This document shows, in pieces, positions 1-7,738 of a DNA stretch of 33,604 nucleotides. The stretch spans positions 1 through 33,604 of the forward strand of contig JACPRK010000111.1 in assembly GCA_016190005.1 (NCBI GenBank). Direction: 5' to 3'. The DNA comes from Candidatus Wallbacteria bacterium (GTDB lineage: Bacteria > Muiribacteriota > UBA6191 > JACPRK01). The position numbers and the translations under genes are program-made. The notes beneath the pieces were generated by a model, which saw nothing but the letters and a program-made list of their open reading frames with translations, made no database searches and had not been told where the DNA came from. The stretch's first letter is position 1; every line of letters begins with the position of its first letter.

Positions 1-69
1 GCCTCTGACCCCTCCCCGCTCACCCTGAGCCCCCCCCACCGCACACCATGAGCAGAACCCCCAACGGTC

Positions 70-106
70 GTGTCGAAGGACCGTGTCGAAGGACCGTGCC
101 GAAGGG
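70..106. repeat. Short 13-bp tandem repeat in the left-edge intergenic region
   Basis: The unit GTGTCGAAGGACC occurs at 70-82 and again at 83-95, followed by a degenerate third copy at 96-106. The core TCGAAGGA also occurs in the repeat at 11579-11604. A CCCTGAGC at 23-30 recalls the other half of that repeat. The first 129 bases hold no gene that I can support; they lie downstream of the transporter ATPase gene that ends at 130. Confidence 0.6.
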
Positions 107-129
107 CCCTCCCCACGGACCACTGCCAC

Positions 130-1296
130 CTACCGGCCGCTCGCCAGCGCGCGCAGGATCTCGGCGCCCGTCACCACGCCGACCAGCCGGCCGTCCGCAT
201 CCAGTAGCAAGAGCGGCCGCCCCGAGGCGTGCACCGCATCGATCGCCAGTCGGATCGGTTCCTCGCACCCGGCCGAAAAAAGCGTGGGCTCCGGCAGAGC
301 GCCTTCCCCGCGGGCCGAGTAGCGCACTATCGGAACGGGCATCCCATCCAGCTCGGCCTCTCGGGGACGGCCGCCTTCATCCAGCCTGACGTGAACCGCT
401 CCCCCGTCGAGCGTCACCAGCCCTGCGTCCCGCGCCAGCTCCCCGATGGGCCGCATCAGGCTCCGCGCGCAGAGCACGTTGAGCGGATTGACGTGGGACA
501 CGAAGCGACGCACGTAGTCCGTCTGCGGCCGCGTCACGATCTCCTCCGGACTGCCGACCTGGATGAGCCTGCCGCCCTCCATGATCGCAACCCGGGTCCC
601 CAGCTTGAGCGCCTCGTCCAGGTCGTGCGTCACGAAGAGCATCGTCTTCTCGAGCTCGCGCTGAAGGCCCAGCAGCTCGCCCTGCATCTTGCTGCGGATG
701 AGCGGGTCGAGCGCGCTGAAGGGCTCGTCGAGCAGGAGGATGTCTGCATTGGTGGCCAGCGCGCGCGCAAGACCGACGCGTTGCTGCATCCCGCCGGAGA
801 GCTCGTGCGGGCACTTGTCCTTCCAGCCGGAGAGCCCGACCCGGTCCAGCATCTCGTCGACCACCGGCAGCGACTGCTCGGGGGGCATCCCCTGGACCTC
901 CAGCCCGAAGGCGACGTTGCCGCGCAAGGTCCTCCACGGAAGCAACGCGAACTTCTGGAACACCATCGACACCCGCCGCTGCCGGATGCGCCGGAGCGTG
1001 CGCGCGTCGGCCCCCCCGAGCTCCACAGCCTCGTCCCCGTCCCGCACCAGCACGCGCCCTTCGACCGGCCGCACGAGCGCGTTGGCGCAGCGCAAGAGCG
1101 TCGACTTGCCCGAGCCCGAGAGCCCCATCAGCACGACAATCTCCCCACGCCGCACCTCGAGCGTTACTTCCGCGGTGGCCACCAGGTTCCCCGTCTGCTC
1201 CAGGATTTCATCGCGCGACTGCCCGGCCCGCAGCCGCTCGAGCGCCACCTTGGCGCTGGGCCCGAAAACGTTCGTGACGCGGTGGAACTCGATCAC
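130..1296 (-). CDS. proV: Glycine betaine/choline-type ABC transporter ATP-binding protein (ProV/OpuAA family)
   Basis: This 388-residue cytoplasmic ATPase should energise the permease encoded just upstream. Visible motifs are Walker A GLSGSGKS (58-65), Q-loop Gln114, signature LSGGM (166-170), Walker B with DEP (186-192) and a THD H-loop. The N-terminal stretch before Walker A, with its ILEQTG segment, is typical of ProV/OpuAA and absent from most other ABC ATPases. The C-terminal part (about 280-388) looks like a regulatory CBS-type region. In osmolyte transporters such domains sense ionic strength or nucleotides, but only one CBS-like unit is clear here. The GTG start at 1296 overlaps the permease stop by 4 bp (GTGA), so translation is probably coupled. 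The same frame stays open upstream to 2124, but that part is a shadow of the permease gene. Substrate specificity among betaine, choline and proline betaine is not resolved. Confidence 0.93.
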   Translation of the reverse strand: MIEFHRVTNVFGPSAKVALERLRAGQSRDEILEQTGNLVATAEVTLEVRRGEIVVLMGLSGSGKSTLLRCANALVRPVEGRVLVRDGDEAVELGGADARTLRRIRQRRVSMVFQKFALLPWRTLRGNVAFGLEVQGMPPEQSLPVVDEMLDRVGLSGWKDKCPHELSGGMQQRVGLARALATNADILLLDEPFSALDPLIRSKMQGELLGLQRELEKTMLFVTHDLDEALKLGTRVAIMEGGRLIQVGSPEEIVTRPQTDYVRRFVSHVNPLNVLCARSLMRPIGELARDAGLVTLDGGAVHVRLDEGGRPREAELDGMPVPIVRYSARGEGALPEPTLFSAGCEEPIRLAIDAVHASGRPLLLLDADGRLVGVVTGAEILRALASGR

Positions 1297-3185
1297 AGCC
1301 CAGTCTCCCCGAACTGCCGGCGGACGCGCGGCACCGGCCGCTTCTTGATGACGCGATCGAGCAGGATCGCCACCACGACGATCGACAGCCCGGCCTCGAA
1401 TCCCTGCTCGATGTCCACCGTGTTGAGCGCCCGCACTACCGGCGTCCCCAGCCCCTCGGCCCCGACCAGCGCGGCGATCACCACCATCGACAGTGACAGC
1501 ATCAGCGCCTGCGTCACGCCCTCCAGGATCGCGGGCAGCGCGTGCGGGATCTCCACCTTGGTCAGCACCTGCACGGGCCGCGCCCCGAACGCCAGAGCGG
1601 CTTCGACCAGGTCCCGCGGAACACCGGTGACGCCCAGGTAGGTCAGCCGTATCGGGGCCGGCAACGCGAAGATCACCGTCGAGATGAGACCCGGCACGAT
1701 GCCGAGGCCGAAAAGCATCAGAGTCGGAATCAGGTACACGAAGGTCGGGATCGTCTGCATCATGTCCAGCACCGGCCGGATCGCCGCGAAGAGCCATGGA
1801 TGACGCGCCGAGGCGATCCCGATGGGGACTCCGATCAAGGTCGAGAGACCGCTCGCCGTGACGACCAGCGCCAGCGTTCGCACGGCTGCGTTCCAGTACC
1901 CCAGGTTCCAGATGAGCGCAGTCCCCGCCAGCACCGCCAGCGCCAGACGCAGGCTCCGGTGGAGCACCAGCGTCACCAGCAGCATCAGTCCGATCATCAC
2001 GGGCGGCGGCACTGCCGTCAGCGCGTCTACGAACCACTCCATGACGCGCGTCACGACTCCCGACGCCCCCCTGAGCTGCCCCGAGAACCGGCCCGTGACA
2101 TGCCCGATCCCGCGCGCAATCCACGCGCCCAGCGGCAGTTTCGGGATTCCCGGGGAACTTGCGGCCGAAGGGCGTGCTGCCGGAAAACCCGTGGCGTCTA
2201 CCCGTACCGGGTTTTCAGAAAACCCGGTACGGGTAGACGCCACGGGATTTCCCACGGGATTTCCGCCAACGCCCTCGAGCCAGCGCCGCACCTGCTCCGG
2301 GTGCGCCGCCAGCCACTCTCTGGCGGCCTCCTCGGGTCGCTTGCCGCCATCGAGGATAGCCCCCATCAGCTCGTTCTCAATCTCGACCGTGAAGGTGAGC
2401 CGCGCAAACAACTTGGCCAGCTCGGGCTCGCGCGCCAGGAAGCGCTTGCTGGCGATGGTGTGGACCTCGGAGGCTCCCCCGCCGGGCCCCCAGGCCTCGC
2501 GCGGGTCCGTGAGGTACTCGAGCGCCAGACTGGTGTTCATCGGATGCGGCCGCCACCCGAGAAACACGATCCACTCCCCGCGAGCCACCGCCTGCCGAAC
2601 CTCGGCCAGCATCCCGGTCTCGCTCGACTCGACCAGCCTCCAGCCCGCAAGCCCGTAGACGTCGCGGCCGATCATGTCGAGCACCAGGCGGTTCCCCTCA
2701 TTGCCTGGCTCGATGCCATAGATGCGCTTCTGGAAACGCTCGGCGTGCGACGCGAGTTCCTTCGCTGATCGAATGCCAGCCTCGTGAACGTAGCGCGGCA
2801 CCGCGAAGGTGTAGAGCGCCCCCCGCAGGTTGACGCCCAGGTCCGCCACGGCCGCCCGCTTCAAGTAAGGCCCGATGTCGTTGGCCTGGGTCGGCATCCA
2901 GTTGCCGAGAAACAGGTCGATGTCCCCGTTCTCGAGACTGAGGAAGGTGACCGGCAGCGAAAGCAGGCGCGTTTCGGGTTCCACGCCGATAGCGCGCACG
3001 AGCTCGGAGGCGAGCGCGGTGGTCGCCGTGATGTCGGTCCAGCCGACGTCGGCAAAGCGCACGACCGGTCCGCGTGGCGTGGCTTCCGCCGCCGCGCCGG
3101 CCAAGAGCCCGGCGACGACAAGAGCCAAGCAGCCGGAGTGTCGCATGAGGCGAGCGGATCGTAGCACGGCGTCGAGGAAAGCCAT
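1293..3185 (-). CDS. Substrate-binding protein/permease fusion of a betaine/choline-type ABC transporter, with a palindromic repeat as linker
   Basis: This 630-residue membrane protein joins two normally separate subunits. Residues 1-35 form a signal peptide. Residues 41-306 are an OpuAC/ProX-like binding domain with GNWMP (95-99) and GWRPHP (210-215); Trp49, Trp96 and Trp211 could contribute to an aromatic cage for a quaternary amine. Residues 347-630 are an OpuAB/ProW-like permease, starting at KLPLGAW, with several membrane segments and an EAA loop (about 526-553). Residues 309-336 between the domains are encoded by the palindromic repeat at 2182-2265, in frame. The binding domain ends naturally at WLEGV just before the repeat, and the permease begins just after it. 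The start at 3185 is chosen because AGGGGGG lies 4-5 bases upstream and overlaps the kinase stop; Met14 (3146) lacks such a site. The family assignment is firm; the fusion-by-repeat history is inference. Confidence 0.92.
   Translation of the reverse strand: MAFLDAVLRSARLMRHSGCLALVVAGLLAGAAAEATPRGPVVRFADVGWTDITATTALASELVRAIGVEPETRLLSLPVTFLSLENGDIDLFLGNWMPTQANDIGPYLKRAAVADLGVNLRGALYTFAVPRYVHEAGIRSAKELASHAERFQKRIYGIEPGNEGNRLVLDMIGRDVYGLAGWRLVESSETGMLAEVRQAVARGEWIVFLGWRPHPMNTSLALEYLTDPREAWGPGGGASEVHTIASKRFLAREPELAKLFARLTFTVEIENELMGAILDGGKRPEEAAREWLAAHPEQVRRWLEGVGGNPVGNPVASTRTGFSENPVRVDATGFPAARPSAASSPGIPKLPLGAWIARGIGHVTGRFSGQLRGASGVVTRVMEWFVDALTAVPPPVMIGLMLLVTLVLHRSLRLALAVLAGTALIWNLGYWNAAVRTLALVVTASGLSTLIGVPIGIASARHPWLFAAIRPVLDMMQTIPTFVYLIPTLMLFGLGIVPGLISTVIFALPAPIRLTYLGVTGVPRDLVEAALAFGARPVQVLTKVEIPHALPAILEGVTQALMLSLSMVVIAALVGAEGLGTPVVRALNTVDIEQGFEAGLSIVVVAILLDRVIKKRPVPRVRRQFGETGL
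2182..2265. repeat. Palindromic repeat element, copy A, inside a coding sequence
   Basis: Perfect 28-bp arms (2188-2215 and 2219-2246) flank a 3-bp centre. With one mismatch the pairing extends to 2182-2252. A 12-bp tandem duplication sits at the right edge (2242-2253 and 2254-2265, 11 of 12 identical). Each arm carries GTCTACC(C/T)GTACCGGGTTTT, shared with the copies at 18496-18570 and 33554-33604 and the half copy at 11607-11640. On the minus strand it is read in the transporter frame without a stop. Confidence 0.95.
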
Positions 3186-3194
3186 CTCGCCCCC

Positions 3195-5513
3195 CTACGG
3201 TCCGATCGTCTCGCTCAGCCGATGAGCCTCGGCCAGGGAAGGGTTCTTCCGCAACGCCTCGGCCAGCGATCGGCGCGCGTCGGCCACGAGTCCCAGCCGG
3301 CGCTCCAGATCGGCGCACACGACGGCCGACAGGTCGACCCGCCCGCGCGGCCCGCGCTCTTGTTCCAGCGAACGCCGGGCGAAGGCCAGGGCGTCCATCG
3401 CAACCCCGCGCTCAGCGTCCGATTCGAGCCTTACGGGCAGCCTCCGCGCCGTCTCCTCAGCCACGGCTCGCAGCGCGTCGGGATGGTCCGGATCGGACAG
3501 CAGCGCCATCCGCGCCGCCCGGTACGCGGTCGGACGGTGCTCCAGCAGCTCGGCCCAGGTCCGCGCGTCATACCAGAGGCGCATCCAGCCGGGCGCCAGC
3601 GCGAGCGCGCTGTTCTGGAGTGAGACGGCCAGCTCCAGAAGCTCCGCGGCAGGCGCCTGCAGCTCGGGCGCCCCGCTGACGATGAAGTCGATCGGCATCG
3701 TGAGGATGCCGCCCCGCCCCATGTCGGAGCGAGTCAGCATGACCTCCTGGAGGATGTCGGCCCAGGTCCTGTAAGCCAGTGCGCACTGCGGGTTCTCGGC
3801 GATGGCCGAGCGGACGTCGGCCAGGAAGGGCGCGAGCTGCATCCGATCGATCGAGCGGCGACGCTTCAACCGCCGGGTCCAGTTTCCGCAGTCCTCCGGA
3901 GGGCGGCCCCCCAGCGGCTGGGCAAGCCGCGCCCCGAACCCGGGCTTGCGCGGGGCGTGAAGCGTCACCTCGAGAAGGCCGCTGGCGCCGCTCGGCGAGG
4001 ACGTCGTCAGCCGGAGCCGGTTCCAGCCGGTTCCCAGGCTTCCGGCCGGCAGCGCGAGCTCCGCCTTGCCGCCTTCCATCGCCCCCTGGCAGGCGCCTCG
4101 CTGGCGCAACGCCCGGTACGTGCCCGAGTGCACGGTCACCTGCACCGGCACTGGCTTCCCCGAGGCCGCGAAGCTGGACGCCCGCACGACCAGCTTGAAG
4201 CTCTCGCATGCCTGGGGCTCGAAGAGCAGCAGGTCGAGCTCCTGCACGGTGGCTCGGCGACTCTCCTCGCGGAGCCAGGGCTTCAGCGTACAGGCCTCGA
4301 CCGTCGCCTCGGAGGCGACCGCTTCGCGCAGCCGTGACAGTGCCGATTCGACCGTCGGCACGTGGGTGCGGGCAAAGCGCTGCATCACCAGGGCGCGCTT
4401 CAACTGGACGGGGCCGGCAGGGGTCAGTCGAGGAACGGGAGCGGCGGGTGGGGGATCGACGACCGGCCGCAAGGTCATCGCCACGAGGAACGAAACGGCG
4501 AAGGCGGCTGCGAGCCCGCCGGCCGCAACGAGCAAGCGCCGGCGCGGCCGAGTCGGGGGTGGCGGGACTCCCAGCACGGTCAGATGGGCGGGCTTGCGAA
4601 GGGCAGGCTCGGAGCGCTGCGCCAGCGTCAGTGCCGCCTTCTGGCGCCGGGGGGCGCGACTGGCCACCGCGACCTTGGCCGCCAGCGGGCGCAGTTTCCG
4701 GATGGCCGCGGCCAGCGCGTCGGCGGTCGGATACCGCATCGACGGCAGCTTCTCGAGAGCCACCAGAATCGGCGCGTCCCAGGCGGTGCCGAGGCCCGGG
4801 ACGACTTGCGACGGACGGGCGGGGAGCTCCCGCAGGTGCGCCTGGAGCGTCTCGGAGACGGAGCGCCCCGCGAACGGCGGTGAGCCGGCGACCATCTCGT
4901 AGAGCACGATGCCGAGCGAGTAGATGTCCGAAGCCGGGCCCACCTGCCGCCCGCGCACCTGCTCGGGAGACATGTAATTCGGAGTACCGAGCAGCATGCC
5001 CGCGGCGGTCGCCGCGTCGCCGGTCAGGTCCTTGGCGATTCCCAGGTCGGTCAGCCGGAGGTCCCCTTCCGGCGTGACGAGCATGTTCTCCGGCTTTAGG
5101 TCCCGGTGGACCACGCCGGCGAGGTGGATGGCGTGGATGCCCGCGGCCGCTTGTTCCAGCCAGCCAAGTCCCTCGTCGAGCGAGGAGCCCGCGGCCATGC
5201 GCTCCCTGAGCGAGCGCCCCTCGACCAGCTCGTAGACGATGAAGAGACCCGAGCCTGAGCGGCCGGAGTCGATGACGCGGACGACGGCGGGATGTGAGAC
5301 GCGAGCCGCCAGCCGGGCCTCTGCCAAAAAGCGCTGGTCCTGCGCCTCGGAGCGGGCGCCCTGGGGCTGGAGGACCTTCACCGCGACCGGGCGCTCGAGC
5401 GATTGTTGCTCGCCCCGGTAGACGCGGCTGGTCGCCCCCTGACCGATGAGCGCGAGCAGCCGCACCTTCCCGGTCAACCCGAGCGCCGCCTCGAGGTCGC
5501 TCAACTCGGACAT
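3195..5513 (-). CDS. Membrane-anchored Ser/Thr protein kinase with a large extracytoplasmic C-terminal region
   Basis: This 772-residue protein has a Hanks-type kinase domain at about 18-275: glycine-rich loop GQGATS (24-29), catalytic Lys46 in VAVKV, HRDLKPEN (136-143), DLG (156-158) in place of the usual DFG, and GTPNYMSPEQ (176-185). All catalytic residues are present. A basic stop-transfer stretch and one membrane segment follow (about 327-347). The remaining 420 residues should lie outside the cytoplasm; their C-terminal part, with repeated helical segments, may be TPR-like. The ATG at 5513 is preferred because the 46 codons before it look non-coding and run into the divergent gene's upstream region. 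The downstream transporter fusion starts only 9 bp after this gene's stop, so the kinase may control osmolyte uptake. The ligand of the outer domain is unknown. Confidence 0.9.
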   Translation of the reverse strand: MSELSDLEAALGLTGKVRLLALIGQGATSRVYRGEQQSLERPVAVKVLQPQGARSEAQDQRFLAEARLAARVSHPAVVRVIDSGRSGSGLFIVYELVEGRSLRERMAAGSSLDEGLGWLEQAAAGIHAIHLAGVVHRDLKPENMLVTPEGDLRLTDLGIAKDLTGDAATAAGMLLGTPNYMSPEQVRGRQVGPASDIYSLGIVLYEMVAGSPPFAGRSVSETLQAHLRELPARPSQVVPGLGTAWDAPILVALEKLPSMRYPTADALAAAIRKLRPLAAKVAVASRAPRRQKAALTLAQRSEPALRKPAHLTVLGVPPPPTRPRRRLLVAAGGLAAAFAVSFLVAMTLRPVVDPPPAAPVPRLTPAGPVQLKRALVMQRFARTHVPTVESALSRLREAVASEATVEACTLKPWLREESRRATVQELDLLLFEPQACESFKLVVRASSFAASGKPVPVQVTVHSGTYRALRQRGACQGAMEGGKAELALPAGSLGTGWNRLRLTTSSPSGASGLLEVTLHAPRKPGFGARLAQPLGGRPPEDCGNWTRRLKRRRSIDRMQLAPFLADVRSAIAENPQCALAYRTWADILQEVMLTRSDMGRGGILTMPIDFIVSGAPELQAPAAELLELAVSLQNSALALAPGWMRLWYDARTWAELLEHRPTAYRAARMALLSDPDHPDALRAVAEETARRLPVRLESDAERGVAMDALAFARRSLEQERGPRGRVDLSAVVCADLERRLGLVADARRSLAEALRKNPSLAEAHRLSETIGP

Positions 5514-5590
5514 TGCCCGAATGATACGGGAAGCCGGCCGCTTTCGGGAGCCACTGGCGCGGCCGGCGAGGGAAGGTGTAAGACTGAGGC

Positions 5591-6901
5591 GTGAAACGGG
5601 CCGAGACCGAGAAGCTTCCGCCGGAGGCGCTGGAGCACGTGACCCTGTCACTGGGGCGAGGCGTGCTGGTCGTGCGGGAGGGGCCGGATGCCGGACGGAG
5701 CCTGGAGCTATCGCCCGGGGGAGCGGTTCGCGTGGGGACGGAGGAATCGAGCGACCTGGCGCTCTCCGATCCGTCGGTGAGCGGGAAGCACCTGGTGGTT
5801 GCGCATCGCGCCAGCGGGTTCGTGGTCCGGGACCTGGAGAGCACCAACGGCACCAGCGTCGACGGGGTGCGGGTGACCGAGGCCTTCCTGAGGCCGGGTA
5901 GCCGGATCCGGGCGGGGCGGACGGTGCTGGAGGTGGTCGAGAGCAGGGAGGAGCTGGCGATTTTCCCGAGCGCTTCCGGGAGGTTCGGGCGCATGAGCAG
6001 CAAGAGTCGGAAGATGCGTCAGCTCTTTGGACTCCTGGAGCGCGTAGCGCCGTCGCAGGTCGACCTTCTGATCGAGGGCGAGACCGGGAGCGGCAAGGAG
6101 GTGCTGGCGCGCTCGATCCACGAAAGCTCGGCGCGGGCGGCGGGGCCGTACGTGGTCTACGACTGCGCGCGGGCGTCGCGGGAGTTCATGGAGAGCGAGC
6201 TCTTCGGCCACGAGAAGGGGGCGTTCACGGGGGCGGTCGAGCGCCGGGTGGGAGCGTTCGAGGCGGCCGACCGGGGGACGCTCTTCATCGACGAGGTAGG
6301 GGAACTGGCGGGGGAGCTGCAGCCGAAGCTGTTGCGGGCGCTGGAGGAGCGGGAAGTCCGGCCGCTTGGCTCGGGAAGGTCGCGGGCGGTCGACGTGCGG
6401 ATCGTGGCGGCGACGAACCGGGACTTGCGGGCAATGGTGGGCGAGTGTCGGTTCCGGGAGGACCTCTATTTCCGGCTGGCCGTCATGACGGTTCAGCTGC
6501 CGCCGCTGAGGGAACGGCGCGAGGATCTGCCGGCACTGGCGCGGGAGCTGCTGTCGGGCCGGGGCGGGGCGGCGATCTCGGATGAGGCGCTGGCGGTGCT
6601 GGCCACCCAGACGTGGCGGGGCAACATAAGGGAGCTGGGCAACGTGCTCGAGAGGGCCCGGGCGCTTGCCGCCGGAGAGGTCATCCGGCCGGCTCATCTG
6701 CTCTTGCAGGGCACTGGCGGGGCGGCCTCTCGGGAGGCTCCGGCCGACCTGGCGGGGCGGACGCTGGAGGAGCTCGAGCGGGAGGCGATCCGCCAGACAC
6801 TCCAGGCGTGCGCGAACAACAAGGCGGCCGCCGCTCGGAGCCTGGGCATCGCCAGCTCGACCCTGTTCGAGAAGCTCAAGCGGCTTGGACTCGAAAGATG
6901 A
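5591..6901 (+). CDS. FHA-domain sigma54-dependent transcriptional activator
   Basis: This 436-residue enhancer-binding protein should remodel RNA polymerase carrying sigma54. An FHA domain (about 24-117, with SVSGKH at 62-67 and STNGT at 84-88) replaces the usual receiver and would bind phosphothreonine. The AAA+ domain has Walker A GETGSGKE (163-170), the sigma54-contact loop GAFTGA (210-215) and Walker B LFIDEV (231-236). A Fis-type helix-turn-helix lies at about 390-432. It is transcribed divergently from the Ser/Thr kinase gene, 77 bp away, so the kinase could phosphorylate a partner read by the FHA domain; this is inference. The GTG start at 5591 has only weak upstream purines (GGAAGG 14 bp before it), and a GTG at 5639 would remove the N-terminal tail but keep the FHA domain. 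Its stop overlaps the next gene. Confidence 0.93.
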   Translation: MKRAETEKLPPEALEHVTLSLGRGVLVVREGPDAGRSLELSPGGAVRVGTEESSDLALSDPSVSGKHLVVAHRASGFVVRDLESTNGTSVDGVRVTEAFLRPGSRIRAGRTVLEVVESREELAIFPSASGRFGRMSSKSRKMRQLFGLLERVAPSQVDLLIEGETGSGKEVLARSIHESSARAAGPYVVYDCARASREFMESELFGHEKGAFTGAVERRVGAFEAADRGTLFIDEVGELAGELQPKLLRALEEREVRPLGSGRSRAVDVRIVAATNRDLRAMVGECRFREDLYFRLAVMTVQLPPLRERREDLPALARELLSGRGGAAISDEALAVLATQTWRGNIRELGNVLERARALAAGEVIRPAHLLLQGTGGAASREAPADLAGRTLEELEREAIRQTLQACANNKAAAARSLGIASSTLFEKLKRLGLER

Positions 6902-7188
6902 GCTCACGCAAGAAAATCAAAGGCGCCAGGCGGGGCGAGCCTCGAGCCGCCCGGGCGCCGATGATCAGCACCATCACGGCCCGCGGCCAGACAACGGTTC
7001 CTTCTGCCATGCGCCAGAAGTACGACATCAAGCCGAGCACGCGCCTGGAGTGGCTGGACGACGGCGAGATGATGCTGGTCATCCCGGTGCCGACCGATCC
7101 GATCCAGCAGTTCCGGGGGAAGTCGCGCGCCACGCTCACGCTCAACTTGCTGCTCGACAGGAAGGAGCAACGGAACCGTGAAAGGTAG
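6898..7188 (+). CDS. vapB: AbrB/MazE-type antitoxin (VapB-like)
   Basis: This is a 96-residue protein from the ATG at 6898, or 75 residues from the ATG at 6961. The part from 6961 begins MISTITARGQTTVPS, a classic SpoVT/AbrB swapped-hairpin DNA-binding fold, so that region is certain and the basic 21-residue extension is optional. The ATG at 6898 overlaps the activator stop as ATGA, which favours coupling to that gene; neither start has a strong ribosome site. The C-terminal tail after about residue 70 should wrap around the toxin. The gene overlaps the PIN toxin start by 11 bp, the usual antitoxin-first order, and the pair probably autorepresses its own transcription. Confidence 0.85.
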   Translation: MSSRKKIKGARRGEPRAARAPMISTITARGQTTVPSAMRQKYDIKPSTRLEWLDDGEMMLVIPVPTDPIQQFRGKSRATLTLNLLLDRKEQRNRER

Positions 7189-7594
7189 GTACCTGCTCGA
7201 CACGACGGCGCTCCTGGCTCTGCGCGATGACGCGGAGGGCGCCGACCTGGTCGAGGAGATCCTGCGCAAGGCCGAGCTCGGGGTCTACGAGGTCTTCGTC
7301 AGCTTCATCACGCTGACCGAGATCTACCACCGCGTCTGGGTCGACGAGGGCGAGCGGGCCGCCAAGAAGATCTACCTGGAGCTCCAGACCCTGCCCATCG
7401 CCCGCATCGACGTCGACGACGACCTCATCCGCGGCGCCGCCCGCGTCCGCGCCCAGGTAGCCCTCAGCCTCCCCGACGCCTGGATCATCGCCACCGCCGA
7501 ACGCTACGGCGCCACCCTGGTCCACAAGGACCCCCACTTCGAAGCCGCCGCCGACCTCGTCCACCTCATCTCTCTGCCCTACGAGCGCAAGTAG
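7178..7594 (+). CDS. vapC: PIN-domain ribonuclease toxin (VapC-like)
   Basis: This 138-residue PIN protein would act as an Mg2+-dependent RNase toxin when not bound by its antitoxin. The acidic metal-binding residues expected for the fold are visible: Asp8 in LLDTTAL, Glu48 in TLTEIYHR, Asp100 in LPDAWI and Asp118 in HKDPHF. The length is normal for VapC. The GTG start at 7178 has GGAAGGAG 10 bp upstream, inside the antitoxin gene. It lies three bases before the perfect hairpin at 7597-7657, which should end the transcript. The RNA target cannot be predicted. Confidence 0.9.
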   Translation: MKGRYLLDTTALLALRDDAEGADLVEEILRKAELGVYEVFVSFITLTEIYHRVWVDEGERAAKKIYLELQTLPIARIDVDDDLIRGAARVRAQVALSLPDAWIIATAERYGATLVHKDPHFEAAADLVHLISLPYERK

Positions 7595-7596
7595 GG

Positions 7597-7657
7597 AAAA
7601 AAACCGGGGACACACGACCTATTTTGAAAAAATAGGTCGTGTGTCCCCGGTTTTTTT
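7597..7657. terminator. Perfect 29-bp-arm hairpin, bidirectional terminator-like repeat
   Basis: The arms 7597-7625 and 7629-7657 are perfectly complementary around a GAA loop. The hairpin begins with seven A and ends with seven T, so it fits an intrinsic terminator on either strand, placed 3 bp after the PIN toxin stop. The CCGGGGACAC core resembles REP sequences that I recall as widespread in bacterial genomes and associated with RAYT transposases; this is from memory, and no such enzyme lies in the window. Confidence 0.85.
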
Positions 7658-7684
7658 GCCCGAACCGGGAGCGGATGCTATAAT
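7656..7684 (+). promoter_or_regulatory. Sigma70-type promoter for the secreted TPR-containing protein gene
   Basis: A perfect -10 TATAAT at 7679-7684 is preceded, at 17-bp spacing, by TTGCCC at 7656-7661 (4 of 6 to consensus). The first two T of the -35 are the last bases of the hairpin repeat. A start site near 7691 gives a leader of about 48 bases with AGGAGG at 7723-7728. Confidence 0.7.
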
Positions 7685-7738
7685 GCGGCCTCTCGCCGGT
7701 GTGCGGCGGGGCTGTTCGTCTCAGGAGGTTGTTTGCAG

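Noticed and set aside
1297-2124. Long upstream extension of the ATPase reading frame
   Set aside because: It is Arg/Gly/Asp-rich shadow sequence overlapping the permease, which has clear homology; the ATPase starts at GTG 1296.
5514-5651. Longer N-terminus for the Ser/Thr kinase
   Set aside because: The 46 extra residues are Arg/Pro/Ser-rich, overlap the divergent activator gene and precede the natural kinase start.
5591-6901. NtrC-type response regulator
   Set aside because: No receiver domain; the N-terminus is an FHA domain.
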